The position numbers and the translations under genes are program-made. The notes beneath the pieces are model-generated. The model was given only the letters and a program-made list of their open reading frames with translations. It was not told where the DNA came from and ran no database searches. 64,000 nt of DNA from Misgurnus anguillicaudatus. Lineage: Eukaryota > Chordata > Actinopteri > Cypriniformes > Cobitidae. Location: positions 13,126,001 to 13,190,000 of the forward strand of contig NC_073358.2 of assembly GCF_027580225.2 (NCBI RefSeq). The letters run 5' to 3'. Positions 1 to 11,155 of the stretch are shown piece by piece. The first letter of the stretch is position 1. Every line of letters starts with the position of its first letter.

Positions 1-822
1 AGTGTGTACCCGCAGAGAGCTTCTTGTGACTTCAGCTTGAATGTAATAGTGATAGAGTGATAAGGTGAAAAACCCGAAATCACAGCTGAGGGTAGAACCT
101 CTACAGTCGAATGAAGAAACAAAAATTACTAAAAATAACAAAACCAGGACGAGTAAGAAAAGGGAACAAGAGTAAAAAAAGAAAATGGCCAAGTTTATAT
201 TAAGGAAAATGTCATGAAAGAGTTCAGAGGTTATGGGATGGGCTCTGAAATCCTGTTTCATAACCCCGCCTTCCCACCCGCGCTTGCAAACTCAAATCAG
301 TGAGAGAATCGTGACAAAACTGCAAGCGCAGAGGGACCAGTAGATGTCGGGTTATTTCAGGAAATAGTTTTCCCTTCGTATGCAACAATTCATTTACAAC
401 TGGTTTATTTTACACACAGAGACAGATTCTACGCGATTAATTCATATTTGCCCTTCATAAATGTGTGCTTTTGATTGCACACCACTGTTTGCAGACTTGC
501 AATACTTTTGGCAGAATTTCAGCGCAAAAACCGTGCCAAAAGTATAAGCGCGGAAAAACTGAGGTCAGATGCATACAGTTCATACTTATTTGCGTAAATA
601 TGAAGTTCCAGTTTTACAAGACACGAATTACACTTACAATTAACAGTAGAATGTTGTAAAACTTGTTTTCTTACGCTTGCAACTTGATTTACACCTTTAC
701 AAAACTGTTTTTGCACATGCAAATTTATTTTACGCTTGCAATGTCAAGTACATTCTTACTAATTTTATCCTGCGCATGCAAATCTTTTAGGCGTTAAATT
801 ACCTTCATAGAAATCGCACTAG
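1..822. other. Unassigned AT-rich sequence
   Basis: No gene, RNA or clear element was recognised. Between about 460 and 790 the motif GCTTGCAA/GCATGCAA recurs in loosely spaced form, suggesting an old decayed repeat. The two short overlapping open frames here have no recognisable domain and look like chance. Confidence 0.4.
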
Positions 823-1430
823 ACGTTCCATTGACTTCCATTCAAAACAGCGGAACAAAGCAACCTTCGCACAAAGCCGGCAGGCGCAAACAACCCACGA
901 AATCACTCAGATCAAACACGCCGAGGAACCATCCGTCCACCCTGCCCGCCACAGAGCGCGAAAGATAAATTAACATATTTAATTTGGTCAACATAAAAAC
1001 ATGTCTCCCTCATTCTCCCAGCATCAAACCCGTGCAACAACGCTCCCTATTGGCCAGAGATGTCTTACCCGGACATTAAACTCGTACCTCATCGAGTCAA
1101 CAGGGAAGCAATTCGTATTTATTTATTATGTCTTTATATTTAGAGTAATGAGTGCACTTTTCCGTCCAGCCATACAACTAAGGCTTAGCGATATTTCCAG
1201 CAATCACTGGATGGCGTTGTTACACAAATTTGACGCTGTGAGAATGAAAGAGACATGTTTTTATATTGACCAAATTAAATGTGTCAATGCATCTCTCGGG
1301 CTCCATGGCACGCAGGGTGGACAGATACTCGACATGTTTAATCTGAGTGATTTCACAAGTTATCTACGCCTGCCGGCTGTGTAAAAACGTTGCTTTGTTC
1401 TGCTATTTTGAATAAAGCCAATGGAAGCGC
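823..1430. mobile_element. Foldback/MITE element with ~175-bp inverted arms
   Basis: The left arm (about 823-1003) and right arm (about 1252-1430) are reverse complements at roughly 80% identity by eye. Shared landmarks include ACATGTTTTTAT, TTGACCAAATTAAAT, CAGGGTGGAC and CTGCCGGCT. The spacer of about 250 bp contains no domain; the 127-residue frame at 1001-1384 crosses arm and spacer and is not a credible gene. The arrangement fits a non-autonomous foldback DNA transposon. No target-site duplication could be fixed, so the superfamily is open. Confidence 0.75.
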
Positions 1431-1490
1431 TGCTTTTTTATCCCCCGAAAAGGGGCGGTGACAAAATTTACAGTCAAGTTCCCGGATGTG

Positions 1491-1989
1491 CCGGTGTTGT
1501 GTCGAACTCAGTTCCCCCTATGTTTCCCTTTAGTGTAGTGCTTTTATAGCGTTTTCATCACGTTACATTTAGAAAGATTAAAGATTTGAATTGGTTATAC
1601 TAAAAAGGCATAATATCATGTATTTTATAATACAATTTATTAAATATTTCATACATTTGACAGTTTTCTATTAGTGTATTTCTTTTAAAATATAGCCTGT
1701 CTTTTTCTCTTTTTTTTCTTTACTGGTTGTTTTAAAAATGTAATGTTTGCATACATATTTAAATAAATATTATACATATAGTATGATTCATACTGTAAAA
1801 ATAATTGACTTACCATTAAGAACAATACAGATACATTACAGAAATGCACACATATACATCTCAGTAGCCATTAAAACTTTAAATATATAAATAATAAAAC
1901 CTATAACGTGATAAAAACGCCATAAAAACACTACACTGAAGGGAAAAATAGGGGGAACACAGGGGGAACAGACCTCGACACAACACCTG
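1491..1989. mobile_element. Second foldback element, ~80-bp inverted arms
   Basis: The arm at 1491-1570 (GGTGTTGTGTCGA, then a C-rich block, then TTTCCCTTTAGTGTAGTG and CATCACGTTA) is inverted at about 1899-1989. The AT-rich centre has no coding content. It lies about 60 bp from the preceding foldback element but shares no arm sequence with it, so it is a separate family. Confidence 0.7.
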
Positions 1990-3233
1990 TTGTCCGTATG
2001 GCGTTTGTATGAGATCGACAAGATCAACCTGCTCAAGATGTCTTCTAAGTAGACATCAGTGCGACAGACAATGTTGATTTAATTTAATATTCCTCTTTAA
2101 TGCTGGGTAGATTGTTTTGTCCCTGAATAATAAACAAGTAATATTTGCAAAAAAGATACTTTCATTCCAGTTAGTCCATCCATGCACGATATCTTGATGC
2201 GCCTATCAACATGCGTCTTCATTTGGATATGGTTTAAAGATATCTGTCTGGAGCAGGAAAGACAAACCGCGACAAAATGAAGTTGAAGTAAAAAGATTAA
2301 GAACACATTAATGTTTTACATTCCTATTTAGGCATGAGCAATGGATTTATAACAAACACTGCAGTCTAAATAGATTCCGTTTTAGTTCAGTGTGTTTTGT
2401 TAGAAACTCCTGTTTGTTAGTGTGACTCCTGTTAGCATTTTAAAATAATGCACATTAGGTCTACTGTTTGCATATTTAGAGAATTATTGATGTTTTTTGG
2501 TATGTTTATCTTCTGATCATGCCTTAGTTTTTAAACAAATTGGAAAATCTGTTGAGTTGTTCGTTATAGTTTATCTGACAGCTATTTTGATTTGATTTAT
2601 TCATAATTTTAAATTTGTTTCACAGATGTTCTACATCTCTTAAAAAATTATATATTTGGCAGTAGACCTTGTTTTCTAAGTACTAATGTAACAGATTAAG
2701 GGCTTTTCAGAAAACATGTGTCAATGTTCTGATGAGTGTCACAGTAATGTACATGGGCCTATAAAATAATACATGCAATAATAACTGCAATTATATAGTT
2801 CAAACAAAGATGGGGATAGAGAGGCAAACGTTACCAACTGCAGCTTCAAATAACCCATTAATTAAATAGATAAATAAGTACAATTATTTAATGTAGTCTT
2901 CAAAAAAAATACTCATAATGCTGTTTTGAATAGTGTATGTCAGCAAATAAGGTAAGAGTGCACAATGTGAAACAGTCATGGCTGTGTTTTATCATAAATA
3001 AAATAGTTATTGTCCAGTTAGAATCAAGGACTGGAACATGTTTGCCTTTAATTAACAGACAGTAAGGAGAGGACAGAAAGTAAAAGATGAAGAGAGAGGA
3101 ATGGGACCGGCAAAGGATGCCAAGCCGCAACTTGAATAGCGTGTTGGATCACTGCCCACAACACGGCTCAGTCACTGTATAATAAAGATTGTTGAGACAG
3201 TGTCTGTTGTTTTTGTTAATGACAAATGCTCAC
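1990..3233. other. Non-coding, probably intronic sequence of the acetyltransferase gene
   Basis: This interval lies downstream of exon 4 of the minus-strand acetyltransferase. I looked for its last exon (GNAT motif region and C terminus) on the minus strand and did not find a convincing one here or in 1-1990, so that exon is probably beyond the left edge or lost. No element ends were recognised. Confidence 0.4.
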
Positions 3234-4070
3234 CTCTGTAGTCTGGCATGACATATAAATCTTCTATAAACACAACCCTCCCTTTCCAGGTGCTATACGT
3301 ATAGAAGAAGAGAGCATATCCAACTTTGGTATGTCCTGTTGCGGTATAAGAAAAAAGAAGATACAAAAACTCTTCAAGACATAATCACAGTGGACATTTT
3401 TGCAAACACTGAGGAAATCAGTATACATATCAGTATACATATCTGACAGGTGAATAATGTGGAGATAAAATCAATGTTGCAAGTAAATATGAGTGTGTGG
3501 CTGTTCATGCATCATGTGACTTTTGAGCTTTGCTTTGACAACTGAGATTAATTATTACAGGGTGTTCATGTGCAAAGATTTTTAAAGATCCAAGTTTATC
3601 AGTAGTCGTTCATATTGTTTACCATATTCCTCTTTATATATACCCTGGTGTTGTTTGGTCTTTTAGGAGTCATTATTACCATCTTTAGACTTTTGCTCCT
3701 CAGGCACCTCAGCTATAAGACATTGGTAATAAGGGTTTGAGCCAAATCCGTCCCTCTCCAACTCTGCAAAACAATTAAAAATAAAAACCCACACAACAAG
3801 AAACTATCTGCAGTAGGCTATGCAGAATAATGTATTACAAAATTTGTTTAAAGAGGTCGGCTAAGTTAAGTCACAACACCTTTATGGGATATCTTCACTT
3901 GGTCTGGCATATTTTCATAAACGGCCAGTTCCTACAATTAAAACACAGATAATCAAGTAAAGTCATCAATATTGATTGAATTAATGCACGTGGGAACTTC
4001 TGCTTACCATTATCATGCGTTCTATATCTCTGCAATCTTCAGGTTTGCCTGCACGAACAATGAACTTCAT
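3234..4070 (-). CDS. sat2: Diamine/thialysine N-acetyltransferase (SAT2-like), exons 1-4, partial
   Basis: Four minus-strand exons are visible: exon 1 4070-4008 from ATG, exon 2 3931-3880, exon 3 3763-3680, exon 4 3335-3234. All introns are GT...AG (donors GTAAGC, GTGTTG, GTAATA, GTGAGC; acceptors TTGTAG, TTGCAG, CAACAG). Coding lengths of 63, 52, 84 and 102 nt keep one frame. The joined product has 100 codons plus one base. It includes ELAVYENMPDQVKISHK, DGFGSNPYYQCLIAEVPEE and FIEDLYVMPDYRG, all diagnostic of the SSAT/SAT2 GNAT family. Known family members acetylate polyamines or thialysine with acetyl-CoA in the cytosol. The seen part lacks the C-terminal acetyl-CoA-binding segment (about 70 residues), normally in the last exon(s). 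SAT2 is favoured over SAT1 by the KVGYALFFYTYSTWKG stretch. Exon layout matches the vertebrate family. Transcription would start right of 4070. Confidence 0.88.
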
Positions 4071-4197
4071 TTCGCGCAGTTAAACGTCGTCTCTTCAATG
4101 GTCTTTGCTACCTTTGATCAGGGAATAGTAGGTTTATCAAGATAGTATGTGTGTCTGCAGAAGGACAGCTTTGCGTCCGTTCACGGTTCTGGTTAGA

Positions 4198-4395
4198 GGG
4201 GATACAGCTATACGACCAAATCTCGCGGGATTTTGGTTTTAGGGTTAGGTTTGGGTTAGGTTTAGGATGAAAACAGTGGTTCTGTCTAGATATAATACTA
4301 AATCCCATAAAATCTTGGGTTTTGGGTTAGGTTTGAGGGTAGGATTATGATGAAAAAAGCGCTCATCCGGCGAGATTTTGTCCGTAGCTGTGTCC
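4198..4395. mobile_element. ~200-bp MITE just upstream of the SAT2-like gene
   Basis: The ends are inverted: GGGATACAGCTATACGACC at the left and CCGTAGCTGTGTCCC at the right, each followed inward by CGCGAGATTTTG-like sequence. The centre contains TTAGGTTTGGGTTAGG-type telomere-like runs, which belong to this element and not to a telomere. It sits about 130 bp 5' of the start codon of the minus-strand acetyltransferase, so it may lie in or next to its promoter. Confidence 0.65.
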
Positions 4396-4675
4396 CTTCT
4401 AGCCACAAACCCCGCCCACTAGAGCCAACTGAGTGTTCAAGTACGTCATCTATGAGAGATTTTACGCAGCCTGGTCAGTGCTCAGCTTAACAGTATAAAA
4501 TTACCAATATTTTGAAAGCTTCTTACAATGTTTGTTGCCGCTCAAATATGTACATTTGTTTATGATTTTTTTGTTATGTTTTGTAGTGTACTGTACATTG
4601 ATGTACTCTATTTTATTATTGTAATTAAACGTATAGACTACAAAAGCTAGTAAATAGTTTAGTGTTAATATATTA

Positions 4676-4973
4676 TCCCTGCTGAAAAAAACAACATGGT
4701 CCAGCATGAGAATTATGCTGGTCTATGCTGGTTTAGGTGGTGGTCACCAGCATACCAGCACCAAAACACAACATATGCTGGTATGACCAGCATGGGATGC
4801 TGGTGCTAATGCTGGTTTAGCTGGCGCTAATGCTGGTTTGATGCTGGTTTAGCTGGTGCTAATGCTGGTGGTGATGCTGGTTTGATGCTGGTTTAACTGG
4901 TGTTCACTAGCAAACCAGCACCAAAACACAACATATGCTGGTCTTGCTGGTATGCTGGTTTTTACAGCAGGGA
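4676..4973. mobile_element. ATGCTGG-rich MITE with TCCCTGCTG terminal repeats
   Basis: The element is bounded by TCCCTGCTGAAAAAAAC and GTTTTTACAGCAGGGA and flanked by TA on both sides (4674-4675 and 4974-4975). The interior consists of tandem and inverted copies of ATGCTGGT/ACCAGCAT. This is a familiar fish MITE type with a TA target duplication. Confidence 0.8.
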
Positions 4974-5247
4974 TAGTATAGGATTTACTGTTAAAAACTA
5001 TAGTAGAATTTTCAGTTTACTATTTGTGTAGTATATACTACTTTTTCATGTATGTTGTCTATCTTTTATATCAGCCCAAGCTGAAAACCAACTAACACAT
5101 GGTGCGTCACATCACATTTCAACATTTCTATTACATCGAGATCTGTAAAAGATTGAAAATAAGACAATGGAGAATCCCATTACCCTGAATTAACTGTTTA
5201 AGTTAAAAGAACTTTGCTGCTCATTTTGTGTTCTACTGTTTTTGTGA

Positions 5248-6081
5248 TCCCTGCTGGAAAAAAACAATAAAACCAATACAGAAAATTCTAATGGTTTCCA
5301 TTAAAACACCAACCATTAGCTTTTCCCAGATAGCAAGGTGACATTGATTAAATGTTGAAATTCCATCAGAATCATCATTATGGTCAAGTTTGAAATTTCA
5401 ATGCTAAATAATATGAATCAATGTTGCTAATGTATTGCTTTCTCAATGTTGAAAATCCAAACATTGAATCAATGTTTATAATAAATTTATTTTTCAATGT
5501 TGAAAAGCCAAACATTGACTCAATGTTGATTTTTGGTCAGCTTAATCTGCTTAATCAGCACAAATCAAATTGGGTGAATTTTTGTGTCATTTAGTGAACA
5601 TCTTTACGATCCTATAAAGTCCTGTTCATTTTGTGACCTAAAGACCTTTCCCCCCAGGACCAGAAAGTTTTTTTGTAAAAATTATCTGGTCAGATCATTT
5701 CTAAATATGTGAGTGTTCAAGAAGATTTCAAATGTATGATCATTTTGGGGAATCATCAGCTATTTTAAATACGTTTAACAAAAATGACTTAAATGCCTTA
5801 GACAGAAATGCCTTAGTTTACCATCGTCAGAAAACTGCCAACTAAGTGTATATTAACAAACAACAAAAAACCACTACATTGTAGTGTGTTTTGGGCCATA
5901 TTCCATTAGCACCAATACATATTCCATTTGAACCAATACATAGAACCAATACATACCATTAGAGACCAACACAAACTCATGCACTGTAGTGTGTTTTGGG
6001 CCATATTCCATTATAACCAATAAAATTCCCAATAAAACCAATAGAATTTTCAATAGGTTTTATTGTTTTTTTCAGCAGGGA
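5248..6081. mobile_element. Longer element with the same TCCCTGCTGG ends
   Basis: The ends TCCCTGCTGGAAAAAAACA and TTTTTTCAGCAGGGA match those of the neighbouring ATGCTGG element, extended inward by the inverted pair AATAAAACCAAT/ATAGGTTTTATT. The interior at about 5330-5540 carries repeated CAATGTTGAAA units, and at 5880-6040 repeated ACCAATA and GTGTTTTGGGCCATATTCC units. The right flank is TA; the left flank is now GA. No coding capacity was seen. Confidence 0.7.
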
Positions 6082-6185
6082 TAGTATGGTGATAACTAGT
6101 TAAGCCAAAAATAAACATATAATTCTAAATTATGCAAAAATACTAGACTCTCATTTGTTGGTCACACCTAGGTCAAGAAAACGTA

Positions 6186-7575
6186 CAGTATTGTTCAAAA
6201 TAATAGCAGTACAATGTGACAAACCAGAATAATCAAGGTTTTTAGTATATTTTTTATTGCTACGTGGCAAACAAGTTACCAGTAAGTTCAGTAGATCCCA
6301 GAAAACAAATGAGACCCAGCATTCATGATATGCACGCTCTTAAGGCTGTGCAATTGGGCAATTAGTTGAATTAGTTGAAAGGGGTGTGTTCAAAAAAATA
6401 GCAGTGTGGCATTCAATCACTGAGGTCATCAATTTTGTGAAGAAACAGGTGTGAATAAGGTGGCCCCTATTTAAGGATGAAGCCAACACTTGTTGAACAT
6501 GCATTTGAAAGCTGAGGAAAATGGTTCGTTCAAGACATTGTTCAGAAGAACAGCGTACTTTGATTAAAAAGTTGATTGGAGAGGGGAAAACCTATAAAGA
6601 GGTGCAAAAAATGATAGGCTGTTCAGCTAAAATGATCTCCAATGCCTTAAAATGGAGAGCAAAACCAGAGAGACGTGGAAGAAAATGGAAGACAACCATC
6701 AAAATTGATAGAAGAATAACCAGAATGGCAAAGGCTCAGCCAATGATCACCTCCAGGATGATCAAAGACAGTCTGGAGTTACCTGTAAGTACTGTGACAG
6801 TTAGAAGACGTCTGTGTGAAGCTAATCTATTTTCAAGAATCCCCCGCAAAGTCCCTCTGTTAAAAAAAAGGCATGTGCAGAAGAGGTTACAATTTGCCAA
6901 AGAACAAATCAACTGGCCTAAAGAGAAATGGAGGAACATTTTGTGGACTGATGAGAGTAAAATTGTTCTTTTTGGGTCCAAGGGCCACAGGCAGTTTGTG
7001 AGGCGACCCCTAAACTCTGAACTCAAGCAACATTGGTCTTGGTTCCAAACCAACAAAATTAATGTTATGGAGTGGCCAGCCCAATCTCCAGACCTTAATC
7101 CAATTGAGAACTTGTGGGGTGATGTCAAAAATGCTGTTTCTGAATCAAAACCAAGAAATGTGAATGAATTGTGGAATGTTGTTAAAGAATCATGGAGTGG
7201 AATAACAACTGAGAGGTGCCACTAGTTGGTTGACTCCATGCCACACAGATGTCAAGCAGTTTTAAAAAACTGTGGTCATACAACTAAATATTAGTTTAGT
7301 GATTCACAGCACTGCTAAATCCCAGAAAAAAATAGTTTTGAGTTTGTACAGTCAAAGGTAGACACTGCTATTTTTTTTAACACACCCCTTTCAACTAATT
7401 GCCCAATTGCACAGCCTTAAGAGCGTGCATATCATGAATGCTGGGTCTTGTTTGTTTTCTGAGAATCTACTGAACCTACTGGTAACTTGTTTGCCACGTA
7501 GCAATAAAAAATATACTAAAAACCTTGATTATTCTGGTTAGTCACATTGTACTGCTATTATTTTGAACAATACTG
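6186..7575 (+). mobile_element. Tc1/mariner-like element, internally deleted copy
   Basis: Inverted terminal repeats of about 190 bp begin CAGTATTGTTCAAAATAATA and end in the complement. TA dinucleotides flank the element at 6184-6185 and 7576-7577. It carries the transposase reading frame described in the next entry. A second, longer copy of the same family in the opposite orientation lies at 53570-56210, and comparison shows that this copy lost about 240 bp of the catalytic region. Confidence 0.9.
6521..7285 (+). pseudogene. Tc1-like transposase, catalytic core deleted
   Basis: The frame opens at 6521 (MVRSRHCSEEQRTLIKKL) with an N-terminal helix-turn-helix region (residues ~5-50) and an HTH/AT-hook-like basic stretch (RRGRKWK). 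The first catalytic Asp is present in WTDESK (~residue 143). An in-frame deletion then joins LNSELK directly to WFQTNK. It removes about 80 residues, including the second catalytic Asp (QDNDPKHT in the sister copy). The third catalytic residue survives in [10 protein letters not shown] stop at 7222-7224 truncates the last ~25 residues, which are still readable to about 7285. The protein cannot be active as it stands. Confidence 0.9.
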
Positions 7576-7666
7576 TATAACCTCAGAAATCTGAAGTAAA
7601 TAACCCAGCAAACATAAGGCCAACGGCGGACCACCGGCGGCAAAGTTGGTGGTCCACCGGCGGATG

Positions 7667-8378
7667 TGTAGTGGCAAAAGCCTTGAATCTTCATAAGAAA
7701 AATACCCAGGAGACAAAGGTTCCAGGTGCAAAACAAAAATTACTTTATTCTCTCAAGCCAACAAAGTGAGGCAATCAACACCCCTCAAAGAGGTGCTCAA
7801 AGATCATCTAGCTGCCCTACCAACATCTGACTTCATTTTTATACAGTAAGATCAAACACTTCTTATCTGAGATGAGGTATACTCTTCTAATTGGTCTTGG
7901 TCTGCCACAATTAATTATTTGTTTGATGTTGCAAAAGTGCAGCTGATAGCTTCCTCATATCTAAAATTATATATCCTGCTTATTGGTTCTCTTGGCCTAG
8001 CTTGCACAGATACCTTATTGTTAATATAGCAAAGTACAGCTGGACTTCTCCTCAAATCTTAAAATGACGTACTCTGTTTATTACTTCGATTGGCCTTGGT
8101 TTTCCCTAGCACAACTAACTTATTGTTAATGTACAGCTGGACTAATCTAAAATGACATATTCTTTTTTATTGGTTGTTTCAACCTTGTTTCATAATAATC
8201 GTGGCGAGAACAATCATGGCATAGTCGCAGGATCGCACCTGGGTCTTTTAATTATGAAACGAAAGTTAACTGAGAAAAGTTTAACCAGGTGTCATCATCA
8301 TAACATTGTGTAGAAACAATAGGCCTAGTATCATATTAATATAGTGTATGATCAGTAATATACCCAATAAAAACTATA
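7667..8378 (-). mobile_element. LTR of an LTR retroelement (probable 3' LTR, minus orientation)
   Basis: Read on the minus strand, the block has a polypurine-like tract (plus 8381-8389, C-run), an LTR start TATAGT (likely decayed TGTAGT), a TATA-type box (TATAAAAATG), an AATAAAG polyadenylation signal and the end CCACTACA. The start and end are an imperfect TGTAGT/ACTACA pair. No matching second LTR or pol gene was found next to it, so it is a solo or 5'-truncated copy. It may be retroviral or Gypsy-like; I cannot decide. Confidence 0.55.
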
Positions 8379-8389
8379 TATTTCCCCCC

Positions 8390-10225
8390 TCATGGACTCC
8401 TAAGTCCATCAACAATGAGGTACTTTAAAGAAAACCATCACATAATGAGAGTGCTGCAGCAGAATGTCGTGCACATGGTGTTACACTAGCTAAGAGCTTT
8501 CATGGATCACAGGTTCCATGCAGATCCTAACACAGACACAGTTAAGATGCAGCACTCACCAAAAAACTCAAGAACCAAAAATCTTCCCAAAATGGCACCA
8601 TTTTTGTTTGTTTAAGTGAGTATATTAGCTTAAAGGAAGGGGAAAAAGATTCTTGGACCCTGTACATACTAAAGGAACCCAAATATGAAAATGTTCAAAA
8701 ACAATTAATATCTCATTATTTGTAATTAAGAAAAAGAAATACACATGTGAAATCAAATTTAGTAACTTTAAAAGATGTAAAACTTATCATTAGTGCATAG
8801 AGAAAATATATCAATCAAAATAAGTCAGTAATCATGATCAGTACATAAAAATCAAGTAAAATGTCTCAGTGCAGGTAAAGAAATACTACAGTAGTGTAAT
8901 ACAACAGTAACATTTCAGTAGTATAATATACCAGTGATCAAAGTATCTAGATAATCTACTTTAGTAATATAATGGTGATGTGTGTGTGGTTTTGGTGCAA
9001 CCGGTATGATTCCAGTGGCCACGTGGTGATGGAACCCAGAGATTCTTCATTCTCAGAGGAACCCTTGGCTTTTCCGGTCACCAGGGGCGCTATCTGAGAC
9101 ACTCTTTAGCGTAGTTGTTTGTGTGAAGTTGGGCTCTCATATCTGTGTTTATAATGTGTATTTATGTGTCTTATAGGGTATATTTCACATCTTTACATTG
9201 TCCCCAGTTGTGCGGCAGAGCTAGACAATTTGTCCCCTGGATTTTATATCTAAAAAAAGACACCAGGACCTACAGTCACCACACAAGTGAGGAAATTAAA
9301 CAAAGCTTCCTGCCTACTCAGGACTAATGATTTGTAACGAATACTGAAAAACAATAAAAGAAATACAATCGCAATCTAGCTCCCTCACTTACCAAAAACA
9401 TATCACAAAAGGGTGTAAAGTATTATTTATCTTGACTAGAGATGAGTTGTTATAACTACAGGTGAGTTGTTATAACTTATAAATTTAAGTTGACCTTTCT
9501 CAACTATATTTCATAAGTTGTGACAACTAATCTCTGTTCACATGACTTGTAAATCTGAGTTGATTTAACAAAAAATTTTAAGGCAGGCAAGTTTTTTTAC
9601 AGTGTAATGGAAAAAGCTAAATACTTACATAAGGCCAGGACAGTCTGAACTACAAGATCTCCTGAGGTAAAACTTTCTTAACTTTCGAGAAAGAAAATAA
9701 CAAACACGGGAAAAAGTCTTCTGGTTCAGCTCACTTCACTTTCTCTGAGCTAGTTTAAATAGACAAATTCAAACTCACTGTTTGATACCAGAAGAAATGC
9801 CAACATACGAAAGGTTTTCAAACAAATGGGTAGCTGTCCTCTGTAAGGGGCCACAACAGCTCTTAAACAGTTATACCTCAGGTGTCATAGATAATGCCCC
9901 CTTCCAAATGGACAACCACTACAGGGAGAGAAATGCAAACTACACAAAAATAAAGAGCAGGGGTTCGTAACAAGGTTATATAATTTTCAAATTTAAATAC
10001 TAAATGGCCTGTGCTAAGTTAACTAGCACACAAGCATTTTCAGTATCTGGGGAGTGTGTATCTTAAGGCATTCCCCCCACATATCCAAAAACATTCAGCA
10101 GCTACAACAGTGTTTTTTGTTTGTAAGAGGAAAAGTTATAGTCTGTTTTTTACAGGTCTGGTTAACTGTACTATTGTGAAATTCTCTGCGAATCACAGAT
10201 TAAACCAAGTTCTGAGATATCCTTT
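8390..10225. other. Unassigned sequence beside the LTR, with one MITE fragment
   Basis: No gene was recognised. The first part may be decayed internal sequence of the minus-strand LTR element. A fragment at 9421-9604 matches the complete MITE at 29440-29698 (GACTAGAGATGAGTTGTTA, TTTTAAGGCAG, TTTTTACAGTG); only its right terminal repeat is kept. The rest is AT-rich, without recognisable structure. Confidence 0.5.
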
Positions 10226-10226
10226 T

Positions 10227-10533
10227 TGGTAAATGTCACAAGTCGGGGCGGACCCAGATGCTATGAGGCCACGCCCCTTTTTAATTTCCACCTCGAGGAG
10301 GTTCCCAAAGCCACCCCAATGACCAGACACACAAGGTACGAGTAAAATTTAAAATGAAACTTTATTAAATTAATTAAAATGGAAAAGCAGGGAAGGGAAA
10401 GGGGGACTTAAAATAAGAGCCTCTTCTGGCCTCCAGACGACACGTTAAGAAAGGGAAAGGGAGGGGGACTTAAAATAAGGGCCTCTTCTGGCCTCCAGGC
10501 GACACGTTGACAAGGGAAGGGGAGGGGGACTCT
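10227..10533 (-). mobile_element. Possible second LTR-like end with 62-bp tandem repeat
   Basis: On the minus strand this block has an AATAAAG signal (about 10360) followed by an end ...GACTTGTGACA at 10227, as an LTR R-U5 would. From 10391 to 10533 a unit of about 62 bp (GGGGGACTTAAAATAAG, CCTCTTCTGGCCTCCAG, GACACGTT) occurs about 2.4 times. No partner LTR, primer-binding site or pol gene supports the call, so this is tentative. Confidence 0.35.
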
Positions 10534-10761
10534 TTGGGGTCTCCTTCTTGATCCCGTGGCGCCCTCCGCTTCTCCAGGAGGCAGATTTTTAGGGGGAGTT
10601 ACTGCAGCTGTGGTTGGTGCTTCTCGATAGCCCGTTCGTTTCTGCAACACAGGTTAGTTAATCTTTGGATGACTGAGATTTCTCTTACTTGCAGGTAGCG
10701 GCAACAGTGGATCTGGTGAGTACTTTTGCAGGTAACTTATTTGTAATTGCTCTCCTTAAAA

Positions 10762-11155
10762 GGCTCGGGGCTGTAACACAGAATCAACACTTTCACAATT
10801 CACTGTGGCTTTCTCTCTCTCTCTCTTACAGGTGGACTGGCTTCAGCAGACCCGGTAGGTATTTCACTGGTGTCGGATTTGCGTTCTCCTTCTCTAGAAG
10901 GTTCGTGGCTGTAACACAGAATCAACACGTTCACAACTCACTGTGGCTTTCTCTCTCTCTTACAGGTGGACCGGCTTCAGCAGACACGGTAGGTATTTCA
11001 CTGGTGTCGGATTCGTGTTCTTCTCTTGAAGGATCGTGGCTGTAACACAGAATCAACACGTTCACAACTCACTGTGGCTTTCTCTCTCTCTTACAGATGG
11101 ACGGGCTTCAGCAGACACGGTAGGTATTTCTCTGGTGTCAGACTCGTGTCGACAC
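10762..11155 (+). repeat. Three tandem ~130-bp units, each with splice-site-like motifs
   Basis: Units start at about 10762, 10900 and 11031 (periods ~138 and ~131 bp). Each contains CTGTAACACAGAATCAACAC, a long CTCTCT pyrimidine tract, CTTACAG, a short segment such as GTGGACTGGCTTCAGCAGA, then a C(G/A)CGGTAGGTATTT donor-like motif. A shorter related acceptor/donor pair precedes the array at 10682-10720. The frame at 10689-11045 runs through the repeats and has no known domain. The array could be tandem microexons of an unannotated transcript, or simply a minisatellite that copied an intron end. Confidence 0.6.

Noticed and set aside
1..3200. Search for the last SAT2 exon on the minus strand
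   Set aside because: No segment gave the expected acetyl-CoA-binding or C-terminal pattern with an acceptor, so no exon was called.
4220..4340. TTAGGG-like runs suggesting interstitial telomere sequence
   Set aside because: The motifs are degenerate and lie inside a MITE with clear inverted ends; the same occurs in the foldback at 47280.
4740..4970. Regularly repeated ATGCTGG blocks that look array-like
   Set aside because: Units are contiguous and inverted without unique spacers; this is a MITE interior, not a CRISPR array.
6736..7128. 130-codon minus-strand frame
   Set aside because: It is the antisense shadow of the Tc1-like transposase; the same shadow appears at 54936-55574.
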